Assembly (NCBI GenBank): GCA_963786975.1
Contig: CAWBBE010000011.1
Span: 930,001-994,000, forward strand
Direction: 5' to 3'
DNA: 64,000 nucleotides
DNA from: Palsa-506 sp963786975
GTDB lineage: Bacteria > Actinomycetota > Actinomycetes > Streptosporangiales > Streptosporangiaceae
The notes beneath the pieces were generated by a model. The model was not told the DNA's origin. It ran no database searches and saw only the letters and a list, made by a program, of their open reading frames with translations. A program made the position numbers and the translations under genes. Shown here piece by piece: positions 34,724 to 42,747 of this stretch (position 1 is its first letter; each line of letters starts with the position of its first letter).

Positions 34724-36479
34724 ATGAGCAATCCGAATCAGCCAGCGCCCGTCCGGCATGCCGTGTCACCGCTACCGGCCCTTCCCCGCAGTCGACCTGC
34801 CCGACCGGCAGTGGCCGTCGCGCAGCATCACCGCCGCGCCGCGCTGGCTGTCGACCGACCTGCGCGACGGCAACCAGGCGCTGATCGACCCGATGAACGC
34901 CGCCCGCAAGCACGCGATGTTCGACCTGCTGGTCCGGCATGGGCTACAAGGAGATCGAGGTCGGCTTCCCGGCCGCCAGCCAGACCGACTTCGACTTCGT
35001 CCGCAGCCTGATCGAGACCGACCGCATCCCCGACGACGTCCGCATCTCGGTGCTGACCCAGGCCCGCGAGGAACTGATCGAGCGCACCGTGCAGTCGCTG
35101 GTCGGCGCCCAGCAGGCCACCGTGCACATGTACAACGCCGCCGCGCCGATGTTCCGCCGCGTGGTGTTCGGCTGGTCACGGCGACGGGCGCGCCGAGTGC
35201 CGGCGGTCGCCGTCGACGGCACCCGCGCGATGATGAAGTACGCCGAGATCTACCTGCCCGGCACCGACTTCGGCTACGAGTACTCGCCCGAGATCTTCAT
35301 GGACACCGAGCTCGACTTCTCGCTCGAGATCTGCGAGGCGGTGATGGACGTCTGGCAGCCCGGCCCGGACCGCGAGATCGTGCTCAACCTGCCGTGCACG
35401 GTCGAGCGGTCGACGCCGAACGTCTACGCCGACCAGATCGAGTGGATGTCGCGGCAACTTCTCGCCGGCGCGAGCACATCGCGCCTGTCGGTGCACACGC
35501 ACAACGACCGCGGCACCGCGACCGCCGACGCCGAGCTGGCCGATGCTGGCCGGCGCGCAGCGCGATCGAGGGCTGCCTGTTCGGCAACGGCGAGCGCACC
35601 GGCAACGTCGACCTGGTGACGCTCGGGCTGAACCTGTACAGCCAGGGCATCGACCCGATGATCGACTTCAGCGACATCGACGAGATCCGCCGCACCGCCG
35701 AGTACTGCAACCGCATCGACGTGCACGAGCGGCACCCCTACGCCGGCGACCTGGTCTACACGTCGTTCTCCGGCTCGCACCAGGACGCGATCAAGAAGGG
35801 CTTCGACGACCTCGAGCGGCCGGCCGCCGAGGCCGGGCAAGCCGGTCGGCGAGATGCCGTGGGACATCCCGTACCTGCCGATCGACCCGAAGGACGTCGG
35901 CCGCTCCTACGAGGCCGTGATCCGGGTCAACTCGCAGTCCGGCAAGGGCGGCGTCGCCTACATCATGAAGACCGACCACAACCTCGACCTGCCGCGCCGG
36001 CTGCAGATCGAGTTCAGCCACGTCATCCAGCGGCACACCGACGGCGAGGGCGGCGAGGTCGACGCCGCCGCAGATGTGGCAGATCTTCGCCGCCGAGTAC
36101 CTCGACGCCGGGCGCCGTTCGAGCTGGTCAAGTTCTCCTCGGCGAGCGACGACGGCGTCGAGCGGATCACCGCGACGGTGCGCGCGTTCGGCACCGAGCA
36201 CGATCCTGAGCGGCGTCGGCAACGGCCCGATCGCGGCGTTCTGCGCCGCGCTGTCCGTCGTCGACCTCGGCCTGGGCGGGCGTGAACGTGCGGGTGCTCG
36301 ACTACGCCGAGCACGCGCTCACGGCCGGCCGCGACGCCGAGGCCGCGGCCTACCTCGAGATCGAGATCGGCGACCGGGTGCTGTGGGGCGTCGGCATCAG
36401 CGAGTCGATCGTGCAGGCGTCGCTGCGCGGCGTGATCAGCGCGCTCAACCGGGTGGCCCGGGAGCGCGACGGCCGGTAG
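34724..36479 (+). pseudogene. leuA: 2-isopropylmalate synthase, interrupted by nine frame changes
   Basis: Condenses acetyl-CoA with 2-oxoisovalerate, first step of leucine synthesis. Read across frames, the whole protein is there: APRWLSTDLRDGNQAL, MGYKEIEVGFPAASQTDFDF, SVHTHNDRGTATADAEL, IEGCLFGNGERTGNVDLVTL, GSHQDAIKKGF, YLPIDPKDVGRSYEAVIRVN, SGKGGVAYIMKTDHNLDL, SGVGNGPIAAF and VLDYAEHAL. Frames change near 34758, 34938, 35545, 35568, 35835, 36069, 36113, 36204 and 36280. Eight shifts are +1 and one is +2 or -1. Arg codons are mostly CGC, unlike the CGG-rich neighbours. The ATG at 34724 follows CAGGAG. Conserved protein text argues against ordinary decay. Confidence 0.85.
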
Positions 36480-36483
36480 CCGG

Positions 36484-36523
36484 GCCGGGTCCGGGCGTTT
36501 CCGCGGAAACGCCCGGACCCGGC
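36484..36523 (+). terminator. 40-bp perfect palindrome after leuA
   Basis: From GCCGGGTCCGGGCGTTTCC through the centre CCGCGG, 36484-36523 is an uninterrupted palindrome starting five bases after the leuA stop. A 19-bp stem makes it a strong candidate terminator; it could also block transcription toward the cbb genes. Confidence 0.75.
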
Positions 36524-36720
36524 GGCCGGCCGGCCCAGGTGGCCGGGCTCCCGTCCGCGGGGACATCCGCGACCGCACCGGACATCGGCAGTGCGCTATC
36601 AGGCCACGCGTGTGGCCGGCTCACCCGCCGCCTCCCCGATCCGGGGGAGGCGGACCGCCAGCACCCGCCCTACGCTGGCATTTCACCCGCAAGCGAGCCA
36701 GACCGGGCGGAGGCAGGACC

Positions 36721-37674
36721 ATCCCCGACAAGGACATCAGGCTGCGGCGCAGCGACGCCGCATCGCGCGGCCACCGCCGCCCCGTCATGATCGCGATCGC
36801 CGGGGACAGCGCGGCGGGCAAGACGACGCTGACCCGCGGCATCGCGGAGGCGCTGGGCGACGGCCGGGCCACCGCCATCTGCGTGGACGACTACCACCGC
36901 TACGACCGCGAGGAGCGCCGGAACGTCCCGTTCACGGTGCTCAACCCGGCCTGCAACTACATCGAGGTGATGGAGCAGCATCTCCAGCTGCTGGCCATGG
37001 GCAGGCCGGTCCTGAAGCCCGTCTACGACCACTCCACCGGCCGGCTGGCCCGGCCGGTGCTGGTGGAACCACGAGAGTTCGTGCTGGTCGAAGGACTGCT
37101 GCCGCTGCACACCAAGCTCGCCCGGGCGTGCTTCGACATCGCGGTCTACCTCGATCCGCCGGAGGACGTGCGGAGAAGCTGGAAGCTGCGGCGCGACTGC
37201 GCCGACCGCGGCTATGCCGAGGCCGAAGTGCTGGCCGAGCTGGACCGGCGGGAACCGGATTCGGCCGCCTTCATCCGCCCGCAGCGGCAGCGGGCTGACA
37301 TCTCGGTCCGGTTCGCCCCGGCAGCCGGCCGGGCCGATCCGACGGACACCCCGCTGTCCGCGGAAATCACGCTCAGGCCCACGATCCAGCATCCTGCCCT
37401 GGCGCACGTGCTGACCGATGACGACCGGCGCACCGCCCACCTGAAGCTGATCAGGGACTGTGACGGCCGCCCGGTGGACGCGCTGCATATCCACGGGTAC
37501 GTGCCGCGGGAGGACTCGCTGATCATCGAGAAGGCGATCTGGGAGCAGCTATCCCTCGACCCCGGCCACGCGCTGCCCGAGACGCTCGGCATCGTCGCGG
37601 GCGGACGGCGCAGCGAGCCCCTCGCGATTGCCCAGCTTCTGCTGCTGTGGCACCTGCTTGAGGCGCAAGCATGA
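36721..37674 (+). CDS. cbbP: Phosphoribulokinase
   Basis: Phosphorylates ribulose-5-phosphate to ribulose-1,5-bisphosphate, the substrate of RuBisCO. Walker A AIAGDSAAGKTT, CVDDYHRYDR, FTVLNPACNYIEVMEQHLQL and PVYDHSTGRL are as in the long, red-plastid/cyanobacterial-type kinases; the end has HIHGYVPREDSLIIEKAIWEQL. The start is unclear. GGAGG at 36709-36713 is ideally placed for 36721, but the codon there is ATC. GTG 36610 lies inside a palindrome and upstream of another hairpin; ATG 36787 (MIAIAGDS) would remove residues before the first strand. It leads a plus-strand unit with the two-component genes. Confidence 0.9.
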   Translation: MPDKDIRLRRSDAASRGHRRPVMIAIAGDSAAGKTTLTRGIAEALGDGRATAICVDDYHRYDREERRNVPFTVLNPACNYIEVMEQHLQLLAMGRPVLKPVYDHSTGRLARPVLVEPREFVLVEGLLPLHTKLARACFDIAVYLDPPEDVRRSWKLRRDCADRGYAEAEVLAELDRREPDSAAFIRPQRQRADISVRFAPAAGRADPTDTPLSAEITLRPTIQHPALAHVLTDDDRRTAHLKLIRDCDGRPVDALHIHGYVPREDSLIIEKAIWEQLSLDPGHALPETLGIVAGGRRSEPLAIAQLLLLWHLLEAQA

Positions 37675-37689
37675 CCAGGATCGGCCAGG

Positions 37690-38376
37690 ATGGGTACCTT
37701 TCCGGATATGGACGGCCGCCCGCGCGGGCCACTGACCCTGGTTATCATCGACGATCATCAGATGGTGCTTGACGGCCTCAAGGCCATGCTCCAGCCCTAC
37801 CGTGCCCAGGTCGAGGTGGTCGGCGAGTCGAGCGATGCAGACGAAGCGGTCCGGCTGGTGGCCAGGCTGGAGCCGGATCTGGTGCTGCTCGACGTCCGGC
37901 TCAAGGGCAGCAGCGGCCTCGACGTCTGCGCCGAGATCCGGCAGAACGAGCCGGACCGCAAGGTCGTCTTCCTGACGGTCTATGACGACGAGCAGTACCT
38001 CTACCAGGCAATGCGGGTAGGCGCCGCGGGCTTCCTGCTGAAGCGCATCCGCGGCGCCGAGCTGGTCGACTACCTGCGCCGGATCGCCGACGGCGAGGTC
38101 CTGATCGACCCGGCCCTGGCCGGGCGGGTCGCGATGTCCGCGGCCCGGCTGCGCAGCGGCGAGTTCTGGCCCGGCGCCCATCTCGGGCTGACGCAGCGGG
38201 AAAGCGAGGTCCTGTCGCTGCTGGTGGCAGGCCTGACAAACCGGGCAATCGCGGCGAAGCTCGTGGTCAGCGAGGAGACCGTGAAGACCCATTCCCGTGG
38301 CATCTACCGCAAGCTGAGCGTGCCGGACCGCACCGCCGCGGTCGCCTTCGCGCTGCGCGAGGGAGTCTTCCATTGA
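37690..38376 (+). CDS. NarL/FixJ-family response regulator
   Basis: The receiver domain (about residues 15-130) has DDHQMVLDGL and the phospho-acceptor aspartate in DLVLLDVRLKGSSG, and a LuxR-type HTH follows (LTQRESEVLSLLVAGLTNRA, then SEETVKTHSRGIYRKL). Length 228. It begins 16 bases after the kinase gene and overlaps the sensor kinase gene, so it is probably co-transcribed with phosphoribulokinase and may control the cbb genes. Confidence 0.93.
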   Translation: MGTFPDMDGRPRGPLTLVIIDDHQMVLDGLKAMLQPYRAQVEVVGESSDADEAVRLVARLEPDLVLLDVRLKGSSGLDVCAEIRQNEPDRKVVFLTVYDDEQYLYQAMRVGAAGFLLKRIRGAELVDYLRRIADGEVLIDPALAGRVAMSAARLRSGEFWPGAHLGLTQRESEVLSLLVAGLTNRAIAAKLVVSEETVKTHSRGIYRKLSVPDRTAAVAFALREGVFH

Positions 38377-39626
38377 CCGGGTCACGGATCAACGGCGCGG
38401 ACGCCGAGCGCGAGGCCGAGCTGCTCTCCCGGGTCATCGAGATCATCTCGGCCGGGCTCGAGCTCGACGTCATCCTGCAGGGCACCGCGAAGCTCGTCAC
38501 CGAGACGACGGACACCGACGTGTGCTTCGTGCACCTGCTGGACGAGCGCGGCCGGCTGCTCCAGCTGCGCGGCGCCACGCCGCCCTTCGACGGGCTGGTC
38601 GGCAAGATCGAGCTGGCCATCGGCGAGGGCGTTTCCGGCTGGGTGGCCGCGCACGGCGAGCCCGCGGTCATCGTGGACGACAAGGCCGCTGACCCGCGGT
38701 ACCGGTACATCCCGGCGCTGCGCGGCGAGGAGTTCACCTCCATGCTGTCCGTCCCGATCGTGACGCCGCTCGGCCATCTGGTCGGCGTGCTGAACGTGCA
38801 CACCAGGCTCCGGCGCGAGTTCGCGGCCGCGGACGTCGACCTGCTCCGGTCGGTGGCCGGGCTGGTGGCCGGCGCGATCGAGAACGCCAGGCTGCACCAG
38901 CGGCTGGCGGAGCGGGAAGAGGCGCTGGAGCAGTTCGCCGAGCAGATCATGGAATGGCAGGAGCACGAGAGCCAGCGGCTGGCTGGCGAGATCCATGACG
39001 GCATCAGCCAGCGGATCGTCAGCCTGTTCTTCCACCTGTCCGCGGCCGCGGACGCGATTCCCGGCGATCCAGGGGTGGCAGCCGAGCAGGTGGCCCGGGC
39101 GCAGGAACTCGCCAGCGCCGCGCTGGACGAAACCCGCTCGGCGATCGCCGGGCTGCGCCCGCCGGTACTTGACGATCTTGGCCTGGCGGCCAGCCTGGAG
39201 AGCCTGGGCTACTCGTTCCCGCAGCTCGACGTGGACATCGAGGCGGTGAAATGCCGGCTGCCCGAGCACATCGAGATCGCCGTCTACCGGACCGCGCAGG
39301 AAGCGCTGCAGAACGTGGCCAAGCATGCGGCGGCCGGGGCCGCCCGGATCCGGCTGTCCCTGCCCGGCGACCGCGTCCAGCTCGAGGTCGGCGACAACGG
39401 CATCGGCTTCGACGTGACCGCGGCGGTACGCGCTACCGGGATGGCGGCTCCTACCGGTTTCGGCCTTTCCGGCATGCGGGAACGGGCCGAGCTGCTCGGC
39501 GGCCGGCTCGACCTGGCCAGCGCGCCCGGCCGCGGCACCACGGTGCGGCTGACCATACCGCTCAGCCCGCCAGCGCCTGCTACGACGGCGGCGCCGCGGA
39601 CGGCGCCGGGACCGGAGGCTCGCTGA
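38373..39626 (+). CDS. GAF-domain sensor histidine kinase (HisKA_3 type)
   Basis: The 417 residues comprise an N-terminal GAF domain (about 20-170, with VGKIELAIGEGVSGWVAAHG), a coiled linker, a dimerisation/phospho-acceptor helix with the histidine in LAGEIHDGISQRIVSLF, and a catalytic domain with EALQNVAKHA, VGDNGIGFD and GLSGMRERAELLGG. No membrane segment, so it is a soluble sensor. The TTG start at 38373 overlaps the response regulator stop. The 3' end overlaps convergent cbbX by 47 bases. The GAF ligand is unknown; redox or a Calvin-cycle metabolite would fit the location. Confidence 0.92.
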   Translation: MTGSRINGADAEREAELLSRVIEIISAGLELDVILQGTAKLVTETTDTDVCFVHLLDERGRLLQLRGATPPFDGLVGKIELAIGEGVSGWVAAHGEPAVIVDDKAADPRYRYIPALRGEEFTSMLSVPIVTPLGHLVGVLNVHTRLRREFAAADVDLLRSVAGLVAGAIENARLHQRLAEREEALEQFAEQIMEWQEHESQRLAGEIHDGISQRIVSLFFHLSAAADAIPGDPGVAAEQVARAQELASAALDETRSAIAGLRPPVLDDLGLAASLESLGYSFPQLDVDIEAVKCRLPEHIEIAVYRTAQEALQNVAKHAAAGAARIRLSLPGDRVQLEVGDNGIGFDVTAAVRATGMAAPTGFGLSGMRERAELLGGRLDLASAPGRGTTVRLTIPLSPPAPATTAAPRTAPGPEAR

Positions 39627-40647
39627 AAACGCGGCTGCCGCGCACGTCCGCGACGCTGAGCCGGACCAGGTCGTCCCGGCCGATCGGGCCGCCTGCCGCC
39701 ACCAGCCGCCGTGCCTGCCGCAGCCGTAGCCGGTCGATGGCATTCCGCATGCTCCGGGCGTTGGCGAAACGCGGCTGGCGCATCCGCAGCGCAATGTACT
39801 CGCGGAACGCGTCCCGCGCGGCCGGCTCGAACTGGTACTGCTCGCGCCCCAGCATGAGCTCGGCGATCTGCATGAGCTCATCGGGGGCGAAATCGGGAAA
39901 GTCGATATGATGCCCGACGCGCGATGCCATGCCCGGGTTGGACTGGAAGAACACGTCCATCCGCGCCTTGTAGCCGGCCAGGATCACGACCAGGTCGTCG
40001 CGATGCTCTTCCATGAACTGGAGCAGGATCTCGATGGATTCCTGGCCGTAGTCGCGCTCGTTGTCCGGCCGGTAGAGGTAGTAGGCCTCGTCGATCAGCA
40101 GCACGCCGCCCATCGCGCGCTTGAGCACCTCCTTGGTCTTCGGCGCCGTATGGCCGACGTACTGGCCGACGAGGTCATCCCTGGTGACGCTCACCAGCTG
40201 GCCCTTGCGCAGGTAGCCGAGTTCCCGCAGCAATTCGCCCATCCGCGCGGCCAGGGTGGTCTTGCCGGTGCCCGGGCTGCCGGTGAAGCACATGTGCAGG
40301 CTGGGCCGGGAGGCGGTCAGGCCGTACCGGCCGCGGAGCCGGTCGACGAGCAGCAGCGCGCCGATCTCCCGTACCCGCGCCTTGACCGGGGCCAGGCCGA
40401 TGAAATCCCGGTCGAGGTCGTCGAGGATCCTGGCGATCTGCCGGGCTTGCTGGTCGTCGGCTAGCTCAAGCTTCGCCTCCGGCGGGAGCGGTGACTGGGC
40501 ATCGGGGCCGGCCGAAGTCCCCGGGCCGTCGCCGGCGGCGCCCGCCGGGCCGTCACGGCCTGCCTGTCCCGGACTGCCGCCCGGCGGGCCAGGCGCCGGC
40601 CGCGGCATCGCGAAGCCTTGCGGCGGGGAGCCGGCTGGCGTGCTCAT
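39580..40647 (-). CDS. cbbX: RuBisCO activase CbbX (red-type)
   Basis: AAA+ protein that frees inhibited red-type RuBisCO by pulling on the large-subunit C-terminus. Walker A CFTGSPGTGKTTLAARMG, Walker B AMGGVLLIDEAYYLY, the pore-loop region LVGQYVGHTAPKTKE and the sensor/arginine region NPGMASRVGHHIDFPDF are clear. The protein is 355 residues, longer than usual, owing to a Pro/Gly-rich N-terminal tail of about 55 residues and a Pro/Ala-rich end. Follows cbbS directly (the start at 40647 touches the cbbS stop). Confidence 0.95.
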   Translation of the reverse strand: MSTPAGSPPQGFAMPRPAPGPPGGSPGQAGRDGPAGAAGDGPGTSAGPDAQSPLPPEAKLELADDQQARQIARILDDLDRDFIGLAPVKARVREIGALLLVDRLRGRYGLTASRPSLHMCFTGSPGTGKTTLAARMGELLRELGYLRKGQLVSVTRDDLVGQYVGHTAPKTKEVLKRAMGGVLLIDEAYYLYRPDNERDYGQESIEILLQFMEEHRDDLVVILAGYKARMDVFFQSNPGMASRVGHHIDFPDFAPDELMQIAELMLGREQYQFEPAARDAFREYIALRMRQPRFANARSMRNAIDRLRLRQARRLVAAGGPIGRDDLVRLSVADVRGSRVFSEPPVPAPSAAPPS

Positions 40648-41087
40648 TAGCTGCCGTGCCGCCCGTTGCCGCCAGCCCGCGGGCCGGCCGGGCGGTCGGT
40701 GGCGTAGGAGCGCAGGCTGTACCTGATCTGCCGGTCGGCCATCTCCTGCCGGTCCAGCCGGAAGCCGGGCTCATCGGCCGGGCGGCCGACGATGAAGCTC
40801 AGCGCGGTGGTCTGCCTGCCGAGGGCAGCGTCGTACGCCACGACCTTGATGTAGTGATCCGGATACGCTGCCCGGCACGCGTTCACCTCGTGCAGCCCGG
40901 CGGACGCGTCGGAGATCTCGAACATGGGCAGGCCCCACATCTCCCAGATCACGTTGCGCGGATGCGGGTCGTCGGTGAACTCGACCGCGACCGCCCAGCC
41001 CTGGTCGATGGCGTACTGCAGCTGGGCGCTGATCTCGGCATCGGTGAGATCGGGCAGATAGGAGAAGGTTCCCTGGGTGACGTGCAT
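40647..41087 (-). CDS. cbbS: RuBisCO small subunit (red-type form I)
   Basis: Small subunit of the L8S8 enzyme, 146 residues. It starts with MHVTQGTFSYLPDLTDAEIS and has QLQYAIDQGWAVAVEFTDDP and WGLPMFEISDASAGLHEVNA, typical of red-type (form IC-like) subunits. These have a C-terminal beta-hairpin extension; here it is followed by a basic Gly/Pro tail. It lies 41 bases downstream of cbbL. Confidence 0.95.
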   Translation of the reverse strand: MHVTQGTFSYLPDLTDAEISAQLQYAIDQGWAVAVEFTDDPHPRNVIWEMWGLPMFEISDASAGLHEVNACRAAYPDHYIKVVAYDAALGRQTTALSFIVGRPADEPGFRLDRQEMADRQIRYSLRSYATDRPAGPRAGGNGRHGS

Positions 41088-41128
41088 TTGGCCTCCTAGG
41101 CGGGCGCGGGCGGGTGCCGGGTGGCCGG

Positions 41129-42592
41129 TCAGGCCGTCGGGGTGGACACGACGTCGGGGGTGTCCGTTGACTCGTAGTTGAAGCTGATGTCGCCCCAGGT
41201 ATCCAGCGCGGCCTGGAGCTCACGGCAGTGCTTCGCCGCCTGGGCGAGGATTTCGTCGCCTTCGCGGACGAAGTCCTTGCCCTCATTCCGGGCTTTGATC
41301 ATTGCCTCGACGGCCACCCGGTTCGCGGTGGCCCCGGCGGCAATGCCCATCGGGTGGCCGATCGTGCCGCCGCCGAACTGCAGGATGACGTCCTCGCCCA
41401 GGTAGTCGAGCAGCTGGTGCATCTGGCCGGCGTGGATGCCGCCGGACGCGACCGGCATGGTGCCGGGCATGGATCCCCAGTCCTGCTCGAAGTACAGGCC
41501 GTGGCCGAGGTCGTGCGGGGTCAGCGACTCGCGCAGCGTGTCGTAGTAGCCGCGGATCATGGCCGGGTCGCCTTCCAGCTTTCCCACCACCGTGCCGGCG
41601 TGGATGTGATCGACGCCGATCAGGCGGCACCATTTGGCGATGACCCGGAAACTGACGCCGTGCGACTTCTGCCGCGTATAGGTGCCGTGACCGGCGCGGT
41701 GCAGGTGCAGCAGGACGCCGTTGGCCCTGGCCCAGTTCGACATCGAGTGCAGGGCCGTGTAGCCGACGGTCAGGTCGACCATGACGACGATGCTGCCTAG
41801 TTCCTTGGCGAACTCGGCGCGCTCGTACATGTCCTCCATGGACGCGGCGGTGACGTTGAGGTAGTGGCCCTTGACCTCGCCGGTCTCCTGGACGGCGCGG
41901 TTCACGCCCTCCATCGCGAAGAGATACCGGTCGCGCCAGCGCATGAACGGCTGCGAGTTGATGTTCTCGTCGTCCTTGGTGAAATCGAGACCGCCGCGGA
42001 GCGCTTCGTAGACCACTCGCCCGTAGTTGCGCGCGGACAGCCCGAGCTTCGGCTTGGTCGTAGCGCCGAGCAGCGGCCTGCCGTACTTGTTCAGGTACTC
42101 GCGCTCCATCACGATGCCGTGCGGCGGGCCGTGGAACGTCTTGACGTAGTGCAGCGGGATCCGCATGTCCTCCAGCCGCAGCGCGCGCAGCGCCTTGAAG
42201 CCGAAGACGTTGCCGATGATGGAGGACGTCAGGTTCGGGATCGAGCCCTCTTCGAAGAGGTCGATGTCGTAGGCGATGTACGCGATGTACTCGCCGTCCC
42301 GGCCCGGCACCGGATCGACCCGGTAGCACTTGGCCTGATAGTGGTCATAAGCGGTGAGGCGGTCGGTCCAGACGACGGTCCAGGTCGCGGTCGACGACTC
42401 GCCCGCCACGGCCGCTCCCGCCTCGATCGGCGGCACGCCCGGCTGCGGCGTGATCCGGAACGCGGCCAGCACGTCGGTGTCCTTCGGCACGTAGTCGGCG
42501 TCGTAGTAGCCCATCTCCGCGTACGGGAGGACGCCGGCGGCCCAGCGATTCTGCCCGGTGGTCATGATTTCCTCCATGGTGGTGCGCGCCAT
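41129..42592 (-). CDS. cbbL: RuBisCO large subunit (red-type form I)
   Basis: Carboxylates ribulose-1,5-bisphosphate. The 487 residues include catalytic GRPLLGATTKPKLGLS (Lys180), GGLDFTKDDENINSQPF with the carbamylated lysine (Lys206), the loop-6 lysine in AGTVVGKLEGD and FGGGTIGHPMGIAAGA. The sequence style and the CbbX neighbour place it in the red lineage. Form IC versus the actinobacterial form IE used in trace-gas chemosynthesis cannot be settled by eye. The C-terminus NYESTDTPDV is the tail gripped by CbbX. ATG 42592 is followed by a second ATG at residue 6. Confidence 0.97.
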   Translation of the reverse strand: MARTTMEEIMTTGQNRWAAGVLPYAEMGYYDADYVPKDTDVLAAFRITPQPGVPPIEAGAAVAGESSTATWTVVWTDRLTAYDHYQAKCYRVDPVPGRDGEYIAYIAYDIDLFEEGSIPNLTSSIIGNVFGFKALRALRLEDMRIPLHYVKTFHGPPHGIVMEREYLNKYGRPLLGATTKPKLGLSARNYGRVVYEALRGGLDFTKDDENINSQPFMRWRDRYLFAMEGVNRAVQETGEVKGHYLNVTAASMEDMYERAEFAKELGSIVVMVDLTVGYTALHSMSNWARANGVLLHLHRAGHGTYTRQKSHGVSFRVIAKWCRLIGVDHIHAGTVVGKLEGDPAMIRGYYDTLRESLTPHDLGHGLYFEQDWGSMPGTMPVASGGIHAGQMHQLLDYLGEDVILQFGGGTIGHPMGIAAGATANRVAVEAMIKARNEGKDFVREGDEILAQAAKHCRELQAALDTWGDISFNYESTDTPDVVSTPTA

Positions 42593-42653
42593 GCGCCTCC
42601 TGGTATCTACGATCGCAGGCCATTGTCTCGGTGTCTATTGAGAGTTTTACACA

Positions 42654-42667
42654 TATTGTTAACCATA
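42654..42667. promoter_or_regulatory. Candidate CbbR site upstream of cbbL
   Basis: TATTGTTAACCATA is a near-perfect dyad around GTTAAC in an AT-rich patch (42634-42677), about 62-75 bases upstream of the cbbL start. LysR-type regulators bind AT-rich dyads in such positions. No other element is evident in the 155-base gap between cbbR and cbbL. Confidence 0.45.
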
Positions 42668-42747
42668 AGGTTGATAGTAGGCAGGGATGTCGTCCCGCCG
42701 GGGCAGCCGCGCGGCGGCGCAGCCGCGCGCCAGCGCCGCCGCCGAGA

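Noticed and set aside
34724..36479. Programmed +1 frameshifting in leuA
   Set aside because: Nine events without a shared slippery motif make recoding very unlikely; kept only as a remote alternative in the findings.
36602..36653. 16-bp palindrome (GGCCACGCGTGTGGCC) and 10-bp stem as separate regulatory sites before phosphoribulokinase
   Set aside because: Short G/C palindromes are common at this GC content; used only as an argument against the GTG 36610 start.
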